NCBI RefSeq assembly: GCF_945859685.1
Contig: NC_079147.1
Location: 228,714,765 to 228,778,764 of the forward strand
Reading direction: 5' to 3'
Length of the DNA stretch: 64,000 nt
Origin: Eupeodes corollae
Taxonomy: Eukaryota; Arthropoda; Insecta; Diptera; Syrphidae
Program-made: the position numbers and the translations under genes
The notes under the pieces: generated by a model
The model's input: the letters and a program-made list of their open reading frames with translations, nothing else
What the model was told of the DNA's origin: nothing
The model's database searches: none
Shown: positions 49,119 through 61,170 of the stretch, in pieces
Position numbering within the stretch: position 1 is the stretch's first letter
Layout: each line of letters begins with the position of its first letter

Positions 49119-52100
49119 GAAAACAACTGTAGGTGACCCAGTACCTGTATTTATAACTTCTTATTTCCAAGACAGAATATTCAATAGTTTTCGATTTATT
49201 ATTTTTAATTTCAAAATCTTGACGAGAATAAATTGAATCAGTTTCGAGTAAGAATGACTTTTAGAACCAAATACTTTATAAGGAACTTCTGGGAAAAGGA
49301 TACAAAACTAAAAGTATACCTGTGAAATGTCTTTCAGTATATAAACCTCCTTATTGCTTATATGTATACTCCTTTACTCTTGAAACATAAAAAAGTCTAA
49401 AAGTCTCACCTACCTTATAACATTTCTCAAACTTTTTTCTCAGCCCAATAAATCATTGATCCTGCAACCTTTTTATAGAAAGCCTTGTCCTTCTTTAACT
49501 TTATCTTATTTGTCATTCTCTCTGATGGCTGTAAACCTAGGTCCTATAGGTAATTAATGCAAGAGTAGTTTTTTTTTTTCTTATCTTCGAAATTAATTTC
49601 CTTTATTGAAATCAACAAAAAGACCACTGTTATTTGAATTGAAGTTCACGTAAATCTATTATTCTCGGTTCTATTATAGGTACACGAACGCATGTATGAG
49701 CAATTGATTTGCATATGAAAACAAAACAATCAAATTGATGATTAAAATATGTACCCATACCCTTTCTTATACCACATCGCACAGGTAGGTATATGTGCGA
49801 TCGAAACCTTTGCAATGTTTCTTGTTTATTGCACATTTCTTGATAACAACAACAATTATTATTGCTATACCTTCCATAAAGGATTGAAGAAACATGAACT
49901 GTGATTATTTTCCATAAATTTGCATATGTGAACCTATATTGAATCTTGAGCAATCCTTCAAGACGAATAAATGAAGAAAAAAAAGGATAAATTCTTCAGG
50001 CCAAAGGTGCTTGATGTCTTTAAGAACATCTGCAAGACAAGGCGTCCTACAAAATAAAAAAATACTAATAAAACAACTGGCGGTTCCATATTCCTCCCTA
50101 CACTCAAATTTATACCTATGTACCTTACCTATGCATCAAACAGCTGAAAAGGATTTTTCATTTTCGAATATTATTTCATTTTTATAATGGTGAGCGATAT
50201 CTCTAAACGCAATCAGTCGATTCAGATTGAGTAAAAAATTTGCATATCAAGACGGACGGTATTGCTATAGGATCTATATGAATTGCATTCATGCTCGTCC
50301 TTTTTTCCAACAGGATTCGCATTGAGTGCCGCGCAGCTATTACCATGTGCTTCAATGTAACCGATTTATTGTCCTTGAATAGGTGATGATGATGATTAAG
50401 TACAATACTAAAAAAAAGGGGACCGCGATTATTTCCATATGCGCACTTTTTGTTTGTAGGTAGATATACGACATACGAGTTTGTATCTCGTTTGATGATG
50501 AAGGCGATTGAGTTGATCAACCACTTTATCCTTATTCAACAAGGATGCCTCGTTAATTGCCATCAATATGCACTTAAATCATATAACCTAACAATTTTGT
50601 AGGTTTGTGATCACTTCCAGAACCAGATGCAATGTCAATAAATCACAGGAAATCTTTGGACTGTTTAAATTTAAATTTGATTTTTATTTAAATTTTTTAT
50701 TTTGTTGTTGGGCGAAACACATGGCGCCTCTAAATCAGCATCAGAAGCCTCACGTCCAACACCATAAATGTGCATTTGAATAGAGATAGATAACTTACCT
50801 TTGCTATCGCAATTTAAACTTTAACAATTTCAACAAATATTAAACCAACAACTCGTTACTCTGATAAGAATCTAAAATCCAAAAAAAAAAAACTGAAACC
50901 GATGCTGATCTATAGATACGGATACAAAGCCTACTTAATACCTTAAAGATACTGAAACTAACTATGAATTGAATAGGTTGGTATATCGTTGTGGTGGGCC
51001 GTGGGCTCACTATGGTCTCACTATAGGCTCACTGGGCAAAAGGGCGCCCATTTCCTGTTATTTGTTGTTGTTATTGTGAATTTAAGTATAGGATAGGAAT
51101 ACCTTTTATAGAGGTATAAATATTATATTGCTTGTTATATACGCAGTGTTGTGTTCATAACCAACAATAAGTAAAACGTTAAGTCGTCCCTGATGCACAA
51201 ATGGTGCACACAACAATAATAATGTACAAAATGGGAATGAAATTGAGCTGCTGGTCTCCACTTCTGCAGTCAAACTTCATACTTCAGCAGCATTGGAGCA
51301 TCAGCTATAAAGCTCTATAGATACTAAATGGTAACATATCTGTCTTTGGCACGAAGCAATGCATAAGACACGGTGATGTACCACCTACCTATACCCCTCT
51401 TGTTGTTCTGGGTGCTGTTGTAAGCTAGGTTTAGATGGAAACCATACAAATATTGATGTAGATACTTTTGTAAATCTTTTGTATGCATTCATCAGAATTC
51501 AATAATAGAGTATAGAACGGTCGAACAAACCAACAATATAACAGAGAAACTACCTTCGACTTAACTATATGTACGTAGATATATAAGATATTTGCTTGGT
51601 GCTCGCTTTTCCGAGGTGTAAACTAATCCCGGTCAGATCATGCGGTCGTTCCTTGGAGCTAAACTATAGACTTTGACTATACTCTTTTCACTCAAAACCC
51701 CCAATCTAGAGGCTTAACAAATCATATCGCACATTCAGATTCAGGCAGTGTTCGTTATAGATATATTCGTATCTAAATGGAAGCAGTTGAGTATCGGGTG
51801 CTATTTGCTATGTGCTATAAGGCGATGCAACAACTATGAAACAAAATCTATCCAAAGCATTTATGATTATTTTTATTACAATTCTATAAATGCAAACAAG
51901 AAGAAAAATGGTCCGTTTTGTTAGATTCATAGGTACGAGTAGATATAATTGCTATACATATATGAGGAGGAGTATTGCCAAACAGCAGTAGCACATATCC
52001 ACTTATAGATACTTTAATTATTGCAATAGATACTCGTCATAATCTAAATATTTGTGGAGACTTTTTTTTTGTTTTTGCCTGTATTTGCATTCGGCATTCG

Positions 52101-53079
52101 GAATTAGTTTTCGCATGGCTTATAAGAAAAGAGGGTCGCTCTCGAAATGAGATCTTCAAGCTAGGGTATTAAATGTACATATTCGTTTCGTACACTGTGT
52201 TTTCTCAGCGTGCAATGTCGTTTTGTAATAATTTATTATTTGTATATATATTTGGTACCTAGATACTACGAGTATGTATATGTAGCCATCAATTGAAACG
52301 ATATGCACAACGTGGGAGGAGGCAACAAGAGTATTGAATTGACGATGAATTTTCGAGTTCTCAGAAACTGATGCTATTCGAGTTTCTTTTTCGGATGTTG
52401 GTTTCATCTGAATCGATAATGTACCTAATAATAGTTGAATAGACATCTAATTACCGAGCGAATATATTTGAGTACATATGATCACTTGTTAAACATGTCA
52501 AATTTCAATGGAACTTGAAATTTGATTAAAATGATTTGCTCTTATTCTAACATGAGAGCTTTAGAAACATTTATACAACGAAGCCGTTTCATATTCTTGA
52601 AATATTATTCGATTATGATGGTGTCTTGACCAAATTTGCTTCTTTATTTTTAAATTTTAGAAGATATAATCCTAATTTTGTTTTCATTTTTGTGAAGAAG
52701 CGAAGTTGGTGCAAAATTGTAAACATTCTGTGAAGGGCTTGGAAAATGTCTACTGAGCAAATTTCAATTTACCTATGTACTTTTTATTCCAAACTTGTTA
52801 TCCTTTGTTAACTGATAGAGTTCGGAAAAAAGACAAAGTAAACTAACCTAAATCTGGAGAACGAATTCGGATTTATATTTATTGGAAATTTCAGAATCTA
52901 TGAACTCATATTAATTAAGCAAACTATTTACTTAAAGTAAAACTATTGTGATTTTTAGTTCAGTAAAATGTTAAGAGTTAGTAAGATGCCAACATTGTTA
53001 TTAACATATGAACATGGTTTTAACTTTTACTAAATCTTTTAAGATAACCACGCTCATAAATGTTTAAATTCGGGTAAGG
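49119..53079. other. Upstream intergenic sequence, no gene supported
   Basis: AT-rich, with scattered TACCTATA-type motifs, and no transposon recognised. It is one of the longer stretches in the distal half without a detectable mobile element, so it is a reasonable place to look for conserved enhancer blocks. Open frames (49630-49953, 50203-50520) have no supporting signal. Confidence 0.4.
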
Positions 53080-53675
53080 AGTGGTGTGTTCAAAAAGTAC
53101 TCGTAATTTTCGTTTTTTCAAAAAATATTTATTTATTCGATTATATCAATATTTTTCAAATTTTTGTCTATCACAGATGGAAAAGCGTTCTCAAGTTGAC
53201 ACTATTTATACTGATTTTTCAAAGTCTTTCGACCGCGTTCAACATAGTGTTCTCTTAAAAAAAACTAGAAATATGTGGATTTCACTCTCAGCTCCTTATG
53301 TGGATAAAGAGCTATTTAGTAGGTAGTAAAAATTAATAATGCCTTATCTAAAGAAATTATAAATTTTCGGGTGTTCCTCAAGGTAGTCACCTTGGACCAC
53401 TTCTTTTTATCATTTATATTATCGACTTACATCTTACATCTTACTTTTTCTAAATGTCTTCTATTTGCTGACGGTTTGAAAATACTGTATTTTAACAACA
53501 AGAAATTTAGCGTTATGACATTTTCTAGAAATCACAGTCCATTATATTATAATTATAAACTTGAAATCGACATTTTACCAAGACTTGATAGCCATAAGGA
53601 TCTAGGCGTAATCTTCGATTCTAAAATAAATGTTTCAAATCACATTGACCATGCGATCTCAAAAACAAACTGCTA
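53080..53675 (+). mobile_element. Jockey-like RT fragment with internal deletions
   Basis: MEKRSQVDTIYTDFSKSFDR followed by VQHSVLL (53179 on), a degenerate YLVGS region, FSGVPQGSHLGPLLFII (about 53367-53415), CLLFADGLKI (about 53455-53485; the second Asp of the catalytic pair is Gly), MTFSRNHSPLYYNYKLEI, and HKDLGVIFDSKINVSNHIDH (about 53592-53655). The copy stops abruptly where the mariner remnant begins. Sequence between FADG and the CQVMTF-equivalent is shortened. Confidence 0.85.
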
Positions 53676-53689
53676 GGGTTTGTTGGGTT

Positions 53690-53850
53690 GGGGCATAACT
53701 ACGGTATTGTTTTTGGCCAAAAAAATTACGAACAAGCAACGACGAGTGAGCAGGTGCGTTATCGTGGTGCAAAAGCTATGAATTGATTTTTCATAAATCT
53801 ATGAGCGTTTTTTTCGGATTGCTTCACGAAAACGCCGCATAACATCAATT
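53690..53850 (-). mobile_element. mariner transposase remnant (C-terminal catalytic part)
   Basis: On the minus strand: VMRRFREAIRKKR (about 53806-53844), a degenerate spacer where a Trp codon has become TAG, then LLHHDNAPAHSSLLVRNFF (about 53714-53772). After a 1-base frameshift comes KNNTVVMPQP (about 53685-53715). HHDNAPAH surrounds the second catalytic Asp of mariner DDD transposases. Neither terminal inverted repeat was identified, so this is an internal fragment. Confidence 0.85.
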
Positions 53851-53949
53851 TATCAAAGGAAACTTTAGGTGAGCGCATTTTCTCGCTTCGGGGGCCTATA
53901 GCTTGGTCTCCCATATTATGCTATTTTAAACCACTAAACTATTTCTTGT

Positions 53950-54457
53950 TACTACAGTCGAAGACCTTAACTATCACAAAGTTACGTCATGGTGAGAGTT
54001 TAACAAAAACGTCGGTGTTGTGAGTCCTTTCTTGACGACAGCATACTTTGTTATGCCCTCATTAATCGTTAACACCCATTTTTACCGCCTCTGCATCAAT
54101 GCTCACAAAAGCCCCATTTACGTCACAATAAGTTTTTTCCGATTACGTCAATGCCATCAGCATAGTAATTGAACAGACTTTTGAAAGAAAGTGCCTCTAG
54201 TGTTGTCGTGTGAGCTCTGCACTTTTCTTTCAAACACGAGTTAAAAAATCGCATGACAGCGTATCACCTTTTCTAAAGACATCGAAAGGTTCTGTTAAGT
54301 TATTTTCAACCTTTACGAAGAAGCGCGAATTTTCCATGGTCATACTGCACAAAACGGACGAGTTTAACAGTAATGCCAAAATTAGACATGGCTCTTTACA
54401 GCTTGTCCCTGTAGATGCTTCCTTAAAATCGATAAAAAAATGCTGAATGTCAATTTG
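53950..54457 (-). mobile_element. Non-LTR reverse transcriptase, 3' half of an interrupted copy
   Basis: Minus strand: DIQHFFIDFKEA (about 54416-54451), SRFFVKVENNLTEPFDV, FRKGDTLSCDFL (normally GFRQGDxLSCxLF), KSVQL, then after a frameshift YYADGIDVIGK. The catalytic block is YADG rather than YADD. A degenerate thumb region follows (about 53960-54120). The matching 5' half is at 55694-55940; the two are separated by the R1-like insertion. Confidence 0.82.
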
Positions 54458-55693
54458 GAGCAGAGTCCAACACACTGCATGTCTCTGCATAAGCAGGTCA
54501 TTAAGAACCACACCCTCAGCAGCGTTAGACGTCACTCTTCCATATCAAGTGGCAGCGAGTTAAAGCTATAAGACTCAATGCCTAATCTCAATGAACCAAC
54601 AACAATGTGGGGCACTCCATCATTTTGAACCTCTTTGGTTCTATACCAAAGTACACAGACTACACTATTCCAAAACCCCAAATTTGGAAAAAACTTCCAG
54701 GTATCCACTCTATCCAGAGATGAATGGGAAGACAAAAAAATCCTGGATGACAAATGCATCAATTTTTATACAGATGGAAGACAAATTGGGTAGTTGTGGA
54801 GAGTTGGTAGTGGTGTGTACTCAGAAAAGCTTAATCTAAGCATCTCATTCCGTCTCCCTAATGATTGTAGCGTCTTCCAAGCGGAAATTTCAGCGATCAA
54901 AGAGGTTCACTCCTGGCTAAGAGAAAATGTGATATTAACTTCTGATATCCGCATCTTCTCTAAAAATCAGGCCGCTATTAAATCTCTTGACGGTGTCTCA
55001 CCCGATTCTCAAACGGCCCTCGATTGTCGGTCGTCTCTTACGGAAATGGCGCAGCAATTTAACATTCACCTCTTTTGAGTGCCGGGCCACAGAGACATCA
55101 CAGGAAATTGTAGAGCCGATGAACTCGCTAAATGTGGAACCGTCATACCTATTTCACCTAAAAGGGAGAAGATAGGTATACCGATAGCTACATGTAAACT
55201 TATGCTAAAAGAAACAGCTTTTGCGATAACAAACACTAGGTGGCACAATTTACCAACATGCGCAGCCACAAAACTCATATGGCCTTCACTGGACCTAAAG
55301 CGCTCTAAAGACTTGTTATCTCAAAGCAGACTTCATATTTGCTCTCTAATAGGTGTCCTTACATGACACTGTCTTATAGGCAGACACGCAATACGACTTG
55401 GTGTAGCCTCAAATGACTTCTGCTAGAGCTTTATGGACGAGGAAGCAGAGGAAACAATCTCTCACCTTCTCTGCACTTGCCCTGCTCTTTCACTAAGAAG
55501 CAAACTTCATCTGCTAGACTACTCTTTTGATAATCCCAGTGATATCAAATATCTTCTTCGCTTTATAAAAAGCTCAAAATGGTTCGACTAGTAAGAATTA
55601 ATTCTCTAGATTCATGTGGTATCACAATTTGCCTTTTCTTTTGGCCTAAGTCTGTGTATTCTGAATCCGGAGCCACTTTAACCTAACCTAACC
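54458..55693 (+). mobile_element. R1-like (jockey-superfamily) non-LTR element, 5'-truncated, with RNase H domain and TAACCTAACC tail
   Basis: Starts within the region just after the RT: WSRVQHTACLCISRSLRTTP followed by SAALD (54457 on), then PQIWKKLPGIHSIQ. An RNase H domain follows with INFYTDGRQIG (first catalytic Asp), SVFQAEISAIKE (Glu), RIFSKNQAAIKSL (Asp expected after FS, here Lys) and VPGHRDITGNCRADELAK (His/Asp). A C-terminal Cys-rich tail comes last: HCLIGRHAIRLGV, FMDEEAEETISHLLCTCPAL and LLRFIKSSKWF before the stop near 55590. The 3' UTR (TGGTATCACAATTTGCC, TTGGCCTAAGTCTGTG) ends in TAACCTAACCTAACC. A few frameshifts and an altered RNase H residue make it inactive. Confidence 0.9.
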
Positions 55694-55940
55694 ATTTGAT
55701 GTTCTAGGATTTTTTCCACGATCTGCCGTAATGTGAACGGACTTTCCTGGTCTAAAACCACACTGATAAGGACGTATCAGGTTGTTGACGATAGGCTTTA
55801 GACGTTCACATATTACGACAGAAAAGATATTGTAAGCGATGTTAAGTGTTGCCTCTATAGTTGCAGTTTAAAGGGTCTCTTTTTTCAGACATACAGCCCA
55901 AAGTATATCAAAATGTGTCCGAAAATTGGACTTCTCCCCT
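55694..55940 (-). mobile_element. Non-LTR reverse transcriptase, 5' half of the interrupted copy
   Basis: Minus strand: KRDPLNCNYRGNT (about 55858-55885), LNIAYNIFSVVICERLKPIV (about 55790-55845), NNLIRPYQCGFRPGKS, and LRQIVEKILEHQ running into the R1-like tail. These are RT domains 1-2 of the element whose domains 3-5 continue at 54457 and below. Confidence 0.85.
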
Positions 55941-58900
55941 TGAATTTAGGAGTATATGCACTTCTCAGTCAGTGTTCGCAAAACTTATATGCTTTTGGGT
56001 CAATATTAAATAAAAAAAATGTGTGCCATAAAACTTTCGTTTTCAATATTTTCAACGTTGCTTAGCATAAAATCGATTTTTCAGTTCTCTGCGTGTCGTT
56101 GTAATCTTTTTCATGATCAATTGTAACACTTAATACAAATTAATTATTTTTTTTGTAATCTGACGCCGCTAAGTTGTCTAATTATAAGGATATAGACATA
56201 CGCTGTAATATTTCTAGTTACCCCATAATCGACGAACGAATCCCTTTCTTACAGCTACAATTTACAATATGAAAAATATGAAACCAAATTAAATAAAATA
56301 ACTCCTGATATTTTCTTAACATATCCTTTTTAAAGTTGACCAATTTATTCAGTTAGAATTAGTCTGGATTGCATTTCACAAAATTTTACCCCTTGGCGAG
56401 TTGCTTGAGCTGGACGGTTAAAACAGGGCATTCAAATCCGATGAACCTGTTGCTAAAGAACATTTCAATATTTATTTATTCTAAAATCTTTTTTTTTACT
56501 AGTTATTGATCGATTGTACGTTGTTGGTCCTTGACCCGTTAAATGTGTGTCCTTGTTACAATATTTTTCAATACAAGATATAAAGTATGAAGCAAAAATC
56601 TTACATACCTAGTACTTTACCCAATTAAATATCAAGTATCAAAAAGACTGTGCACTTATCCATTCTCGGTAAGTGGCAAAAATTATTCGTAACTCCGTAT
56701 AGCCATTACTCAGTATAAAACTGCAAGGGAGGACTTCACTTATCAACACCGTAGGAAGTTATAAAAGGAAGCATTAAAGAGCACAGAAAAAGTATACAAA
56801 CAGATTTCAGTATTCGCATTCAACAGTTGCAAGCCCAAAACGAGGATTATATACCCACAAAACTACTTCAGCAAACACTCAAATGCAGGAAAATACAAAA
56901 GGATATCAATTTCAGGCAATTGGGATTTGCGTGCAACTATTGCAAAATATTTATGCAGGGGTGCTGCCGTGCTCGAGTCCTGTATACATGTACAATGCAC
57001 GTTAGGCATGTTATTGTATTCACGTATTTTGCAGTCCCGTAATAGCATCAAGAGAAAGGGATATATTTTCTTTTGATTTGCTAATATTGTATTCGCTATT
57101 ATCAGTACTGCACTATTTGTCTGGGATGTTTTCAAAAGGATATACGAGTATGTATGGTGTTTGGCTTGTAGTAAGGTACTTGTTGTTTTTGTATTTTTGT
57201 AAACATGCGTATCATTAATTTGCATTAATTCCATATCAGAAGGTCGTCGGTGTGTCCTGATGTGTGTGCCAAAAAAGGACATTTTAATAAATGTTTCAGT
57301 AGGTAGGTATAATACGATTGAGGTTGACAGTTTTCAATTCGGATATGGAATTTTTTGACGTAATGATCCCTAAGCAAATGGAACGAGGAATTATTTTTGT
57401 TCTTGCGATAAGAAGGATGTATTTATGTTTGTCTGTATATACGTAATATGAAATGTGTATCTATAATGTGTGTCTTGGAATGTGTTTCCTTATATTTTTT
57501 TGTTTTTTGTATAGCTATGTTGTTTTTGGACAGATTTGACATTAGAGGGTTTCAATTCAAAAGGATAGATTGTGAGAGTAATCCTTAATGGTTTTTGTAA
57601 TATCCCAAAAAAGGGTTTTATTAATGATAGTTGCGTTTTATTATAAATATTCGAGTGTTTTTGTGACATTAGGTAGATGGTGATCCTTGAATAAGAGAAC
57701 GCGAATTCGTGTAGAAAACAAGTGAAACTCTTTTGGTTGGATGGAAAGTATGAGGAATTGGTAATATGATTGATGAAATCTTAATACATATATGTTGTTC
57801 ACCTGGTTTAACAAAATGTTTTTTGAAATCAATGAGAATTCAAATGGTATGGGAACTCAATCTAAGCTGGGATAGATACACATTCCGAGAAAATAATTAA
57901 TTTATCATTGTAATGTTTAAAGCATTAAGTCAAATTTTAATATTTACAAAAAAAACATAAGATGTGTTTCTTTTTTTACAAATCGAGTGAGACAAGTATC
58001 TGTATATATTTGGTCTATAATAAAGATTCAAATAAAATTAAGGGGAATGACAAGAAAAAGTTAAGTGATTATTTACCAAGTTTAAGGAAAATAAATACTT
58101 ATTCGTTCAAACGGAACAGACTTGCAAGACCATATTTTTTGACTTGGGGTCGATTGTTTTTAATTATACATAACGTTAAGCCATCACGAATGGTTTTTTA
58201 ATTTTAATGTTTAGTGTCTTTTTTTTGTGTGTGCATGAATCCCACGCTTTTGAATCGTTGTTGTTGTCATTATCTAATCTAATACAATACAAATACACCC
58301 TCAACTTTTTTACTCACGGGAAACCCATACTTAGCCTATCATAACTTAAATTCAAGCAATTTTCAAACAATGAAAAGTTCCCACTTGTGACCTAAAATCA
58401 ATTCCCCACTAAATATTAGGCTGGAAAATAAAAATAAAAATAAACAAAGCATCACAAACTATCTGACCAAATTATATCTCTAATATAAGAATAACAATAA
58501 GATACAATCCGGCATCGTTAGATACTATATACTACTTTGATTGACTCTCTTCAACTTCGTTAATAGACCAGAACTATAAAACTTAACATAGGTAGATATA
58601 CATATATCTAATCCCAAGTTGTGTGAAGTTGTGGTTTTTTGAAAAAAAGTTCCAAGCGCCCAAAGAGACAGCACTTACGACATTGCGAACAATAGTATTA
58701 GATCAACCGGTGGTTTTTTGGCTTGCTCCCCTTTTAAATTTCAACCTATTGTATACATAAATCGCATATTGGAGTTGCATGCGTGATAAAGTTATTCTCT
58801 CATAGAAACAGATGAATATCCATGGTAAATAGCAGTGAAATGAATATAGAGACTGCTATAGGGACACTGTTAAAAATATGTTTGGTTAAATTATAGTTTT

Positions 58901-60019
58901 AAGTGTTATTGGCACGAAATTTTAAGAAACTTATTGTTAAGGTTTTAACATTTTACAATTCCCAAATTAAAAAAAAAATGAGTCTAGACAGTGAGAGTTT
59001 ATTAAATAACTAAACAAAAGTAGAGTATGACTTAGAAGTCATTGTTTTTTGTGTTTTTCAGAAAAAATTTCATTTTGGTATCAAAGTTATTTTTTTTTGC
59101 CATTAACAATGCAAAATTATATCAGCTGTCTTGGTTTCAGTTGCAGCATCATATAACTTTCCAATGCGCACATTTGCGACTGTATTTATTCGAATTCGAT
59201 AACTTCACAAATTCCATCTTCAATCAATTGCTCGATAACCTAATCCATTCACTTTTATAGTTTCACTAGTTTCATTTTTCTCCTCAATTCAAGTAAAAAC
59301 CAAACCAAACGGTTATATGAGGAGGGAAAAGCTGTTCAGTAATTTTTTGATTTTACGAGACCCAAAAGCGACAATTTCGCTTGTTAATGAAGCCTCTAAA
59401 GTTAAAATTACTCACAACTTTTTTCGACATTTCAGATTCAATCAGCGAAGGTACGACATTACAGGTTATCGACGAGCTCTTATTTTAACTGAACTTTAAA
59501 AGCCCAAATCCTTTTGTGAAATATAGTGCAATACAATTTCTGGAATGCCTAATTCTAAAGTTCAACAGGGAAATAAGAAAAGTGTGCTTTCGTCAACAAA
59601 TATGGGCTACAGCAGAATTATTTTCAGTCTTTCTTAAACGACACACTTAGTTTCGATACTTCACTTAACTCACTTTTCCTCATATTCAAATGTTTTCACC
59701 AGGTTAATTATTGTGTACATAGAAGGTACTTTTTGACGACTCAAAAGTTCTTTAATCTTTAAAAATGGTTCAATTTTTAGTAGTGGGCTAGTTTGTATCT
59801 TACCAATGTCAAAAATTGATTGAAAAAAAAACATTAGTCGAAAAAAACCTTTACAAGAAGTTAAAATATTCATTTTATGATTTAAGTTTTTTAGTATAAA
59901 AAGATGCTTAGCCATTTAATGTTAACAAATTGGTTTCTTAACTTAGTTACCACAGAAATGGCTTCAAAACTTTACTCAATTGTTTAAATTTGTTTTACCA
60001 TTATATTTACTACGGGCTT
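55941..60019. other. Upstream intergenic sequence, no gene supported
   Basis: AT-rich. 56050-56340 shares short terminal blocks with the flanks of repeat B copy 3 (GCATAAAATCGAT; TTTTCTTAACATATCC). TATAAAAG at 56759-56766 looks like a TATA box but no convincing transcript follows. The longest ATG-started frame of the window (56863-57282, minus, 139 codons) has no recognisable domain and is not called. Confidence 0.4.
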
Positions 60020-61170
60020 AACATTGGTTTTTAAACTAAAAAAATTAGAGAAAGGGAATCAAGTGGACGTTATCACTACAAACCTTGATAAAATCTGTCG
60101 CCAAGTTATTTATCTCAAGCTTTTAAAGCCCTTGACTTCCTTTCCTTTTTTATTGCATGGCTCCGATCGTACCAGAGTTGTTTTCAGGTTCACAATCTCC
60201 GATCCCATTTATGCAAACTCAGGAGTCCCACAAGGGATCCACCTTGGTCCTTTGTTATTTGTTTTAACTATCAACGACGTTATTAATGTCATTGAAAATT
60301 CAATTGTCTCTATATTAACGCTGATGACATAAAAATAACAAAGGTTATTTCTGCTGCATTTGATTCGGTCTTACTCCAAAATGATCATGACTCATTTTTG
60401 ACTTGGTGTGACCAAATTTTCTTAAAAGTCAATGCAACTAAATGTCAATTCATAACAATCACCCGCAAGAATTCAAATATTCCCTACCGAACTTACAGTC
60501 TGCACCATGTTACCATTAAATCCGTCCGTTCTATTCGTGACCTTAGAGTTATTTGCGACACTATGTTTTCAAGTCCATTTTAATTATATTATTAACAACT
60601 CATCCCTTGGCTTCGTCAAACATTGGGCCAAAAAATTCTCGAAACCCTATGTCATTAAATCCATACACACCACCTTTGTTAGATCTCTACATAAATACGC
60701 TAGTCAAGTCTTCCCATCAGAACTTTTACCTTCAAAGAATCGAATCTGTACAACACAATTCTTCAATTTGAACTCCGGGTCTTCCTTAGGGTGATAATCT
60801 ATTGTTACCACCTTATGAAGATAGCTTATTAATCTGTAAACCTTCTAAAAACGCCCCAAAGTCGCTGATATTCTCTTTCTAAACCAGGTATAATAGACTC
60901 ACCAATTCTTCTATAAAAGATTCCTATTTATACTAATCCAAGTTACCAACTAATCCTCATCACCATACAAATTGTGGCCTTTTTGAACCTTTCACAAAAT
61001 CTCTGCCCTTAGCTATTAAATCGTTCATACCTTGTTTGATTTCCCTATCAGTCCTTCCTTCCTAAGAAACTAATGTGTGGGCCTTCGTGGCCAAGCTTAA
61101 GTCTTACTTTAAGTCCTTGTTTGTTAATAGCTTGTATTAAGTGTAAATAAATAAATAATAATATTATACA
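60020..61170 (+). mobile_element. Jockey-like non-LTR retrotransposon, 5'-truncated, RT to 3' end
   Basis: Reads KKLEKGNQVDVITTNLDKIC, degenerate palm sequence, YANSGVPQGIHLGPLLFVL (about 60210-60270) and NADDIKITK (about 60312-60340). It continues NDHDSFLTWCDQIFLKVNAT followed by KCQFITITRKN, RSIRDLRVICD, SLGFVKHWAKKFSKPYVIKS, THHLC-type thumb sequence and IESVQHN. Over the last 350 bp it degrades into PLSLTLSP-like sequence and ends in TAAATAAATAAATAATAATA (61144-61163). Multiple frameshifts and stops. Confidence 0.88.

Noticed and set aside
56755..57042. TATAAAAG followed by a 96-codon open stretch on the plus strand
   Set aside because: No ATG in the frame, no initiator at the right spacing, and no recognisable peptide.
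56863..57282. 139-codon ATG-started minus-strand frame, longest in the window
   Set aside because: No domain, signal peptide or family resemblance, no splice or polyadenylation support, and an opposite-strand frame overlaps it. Length alone is weak evidence over 64 kb.
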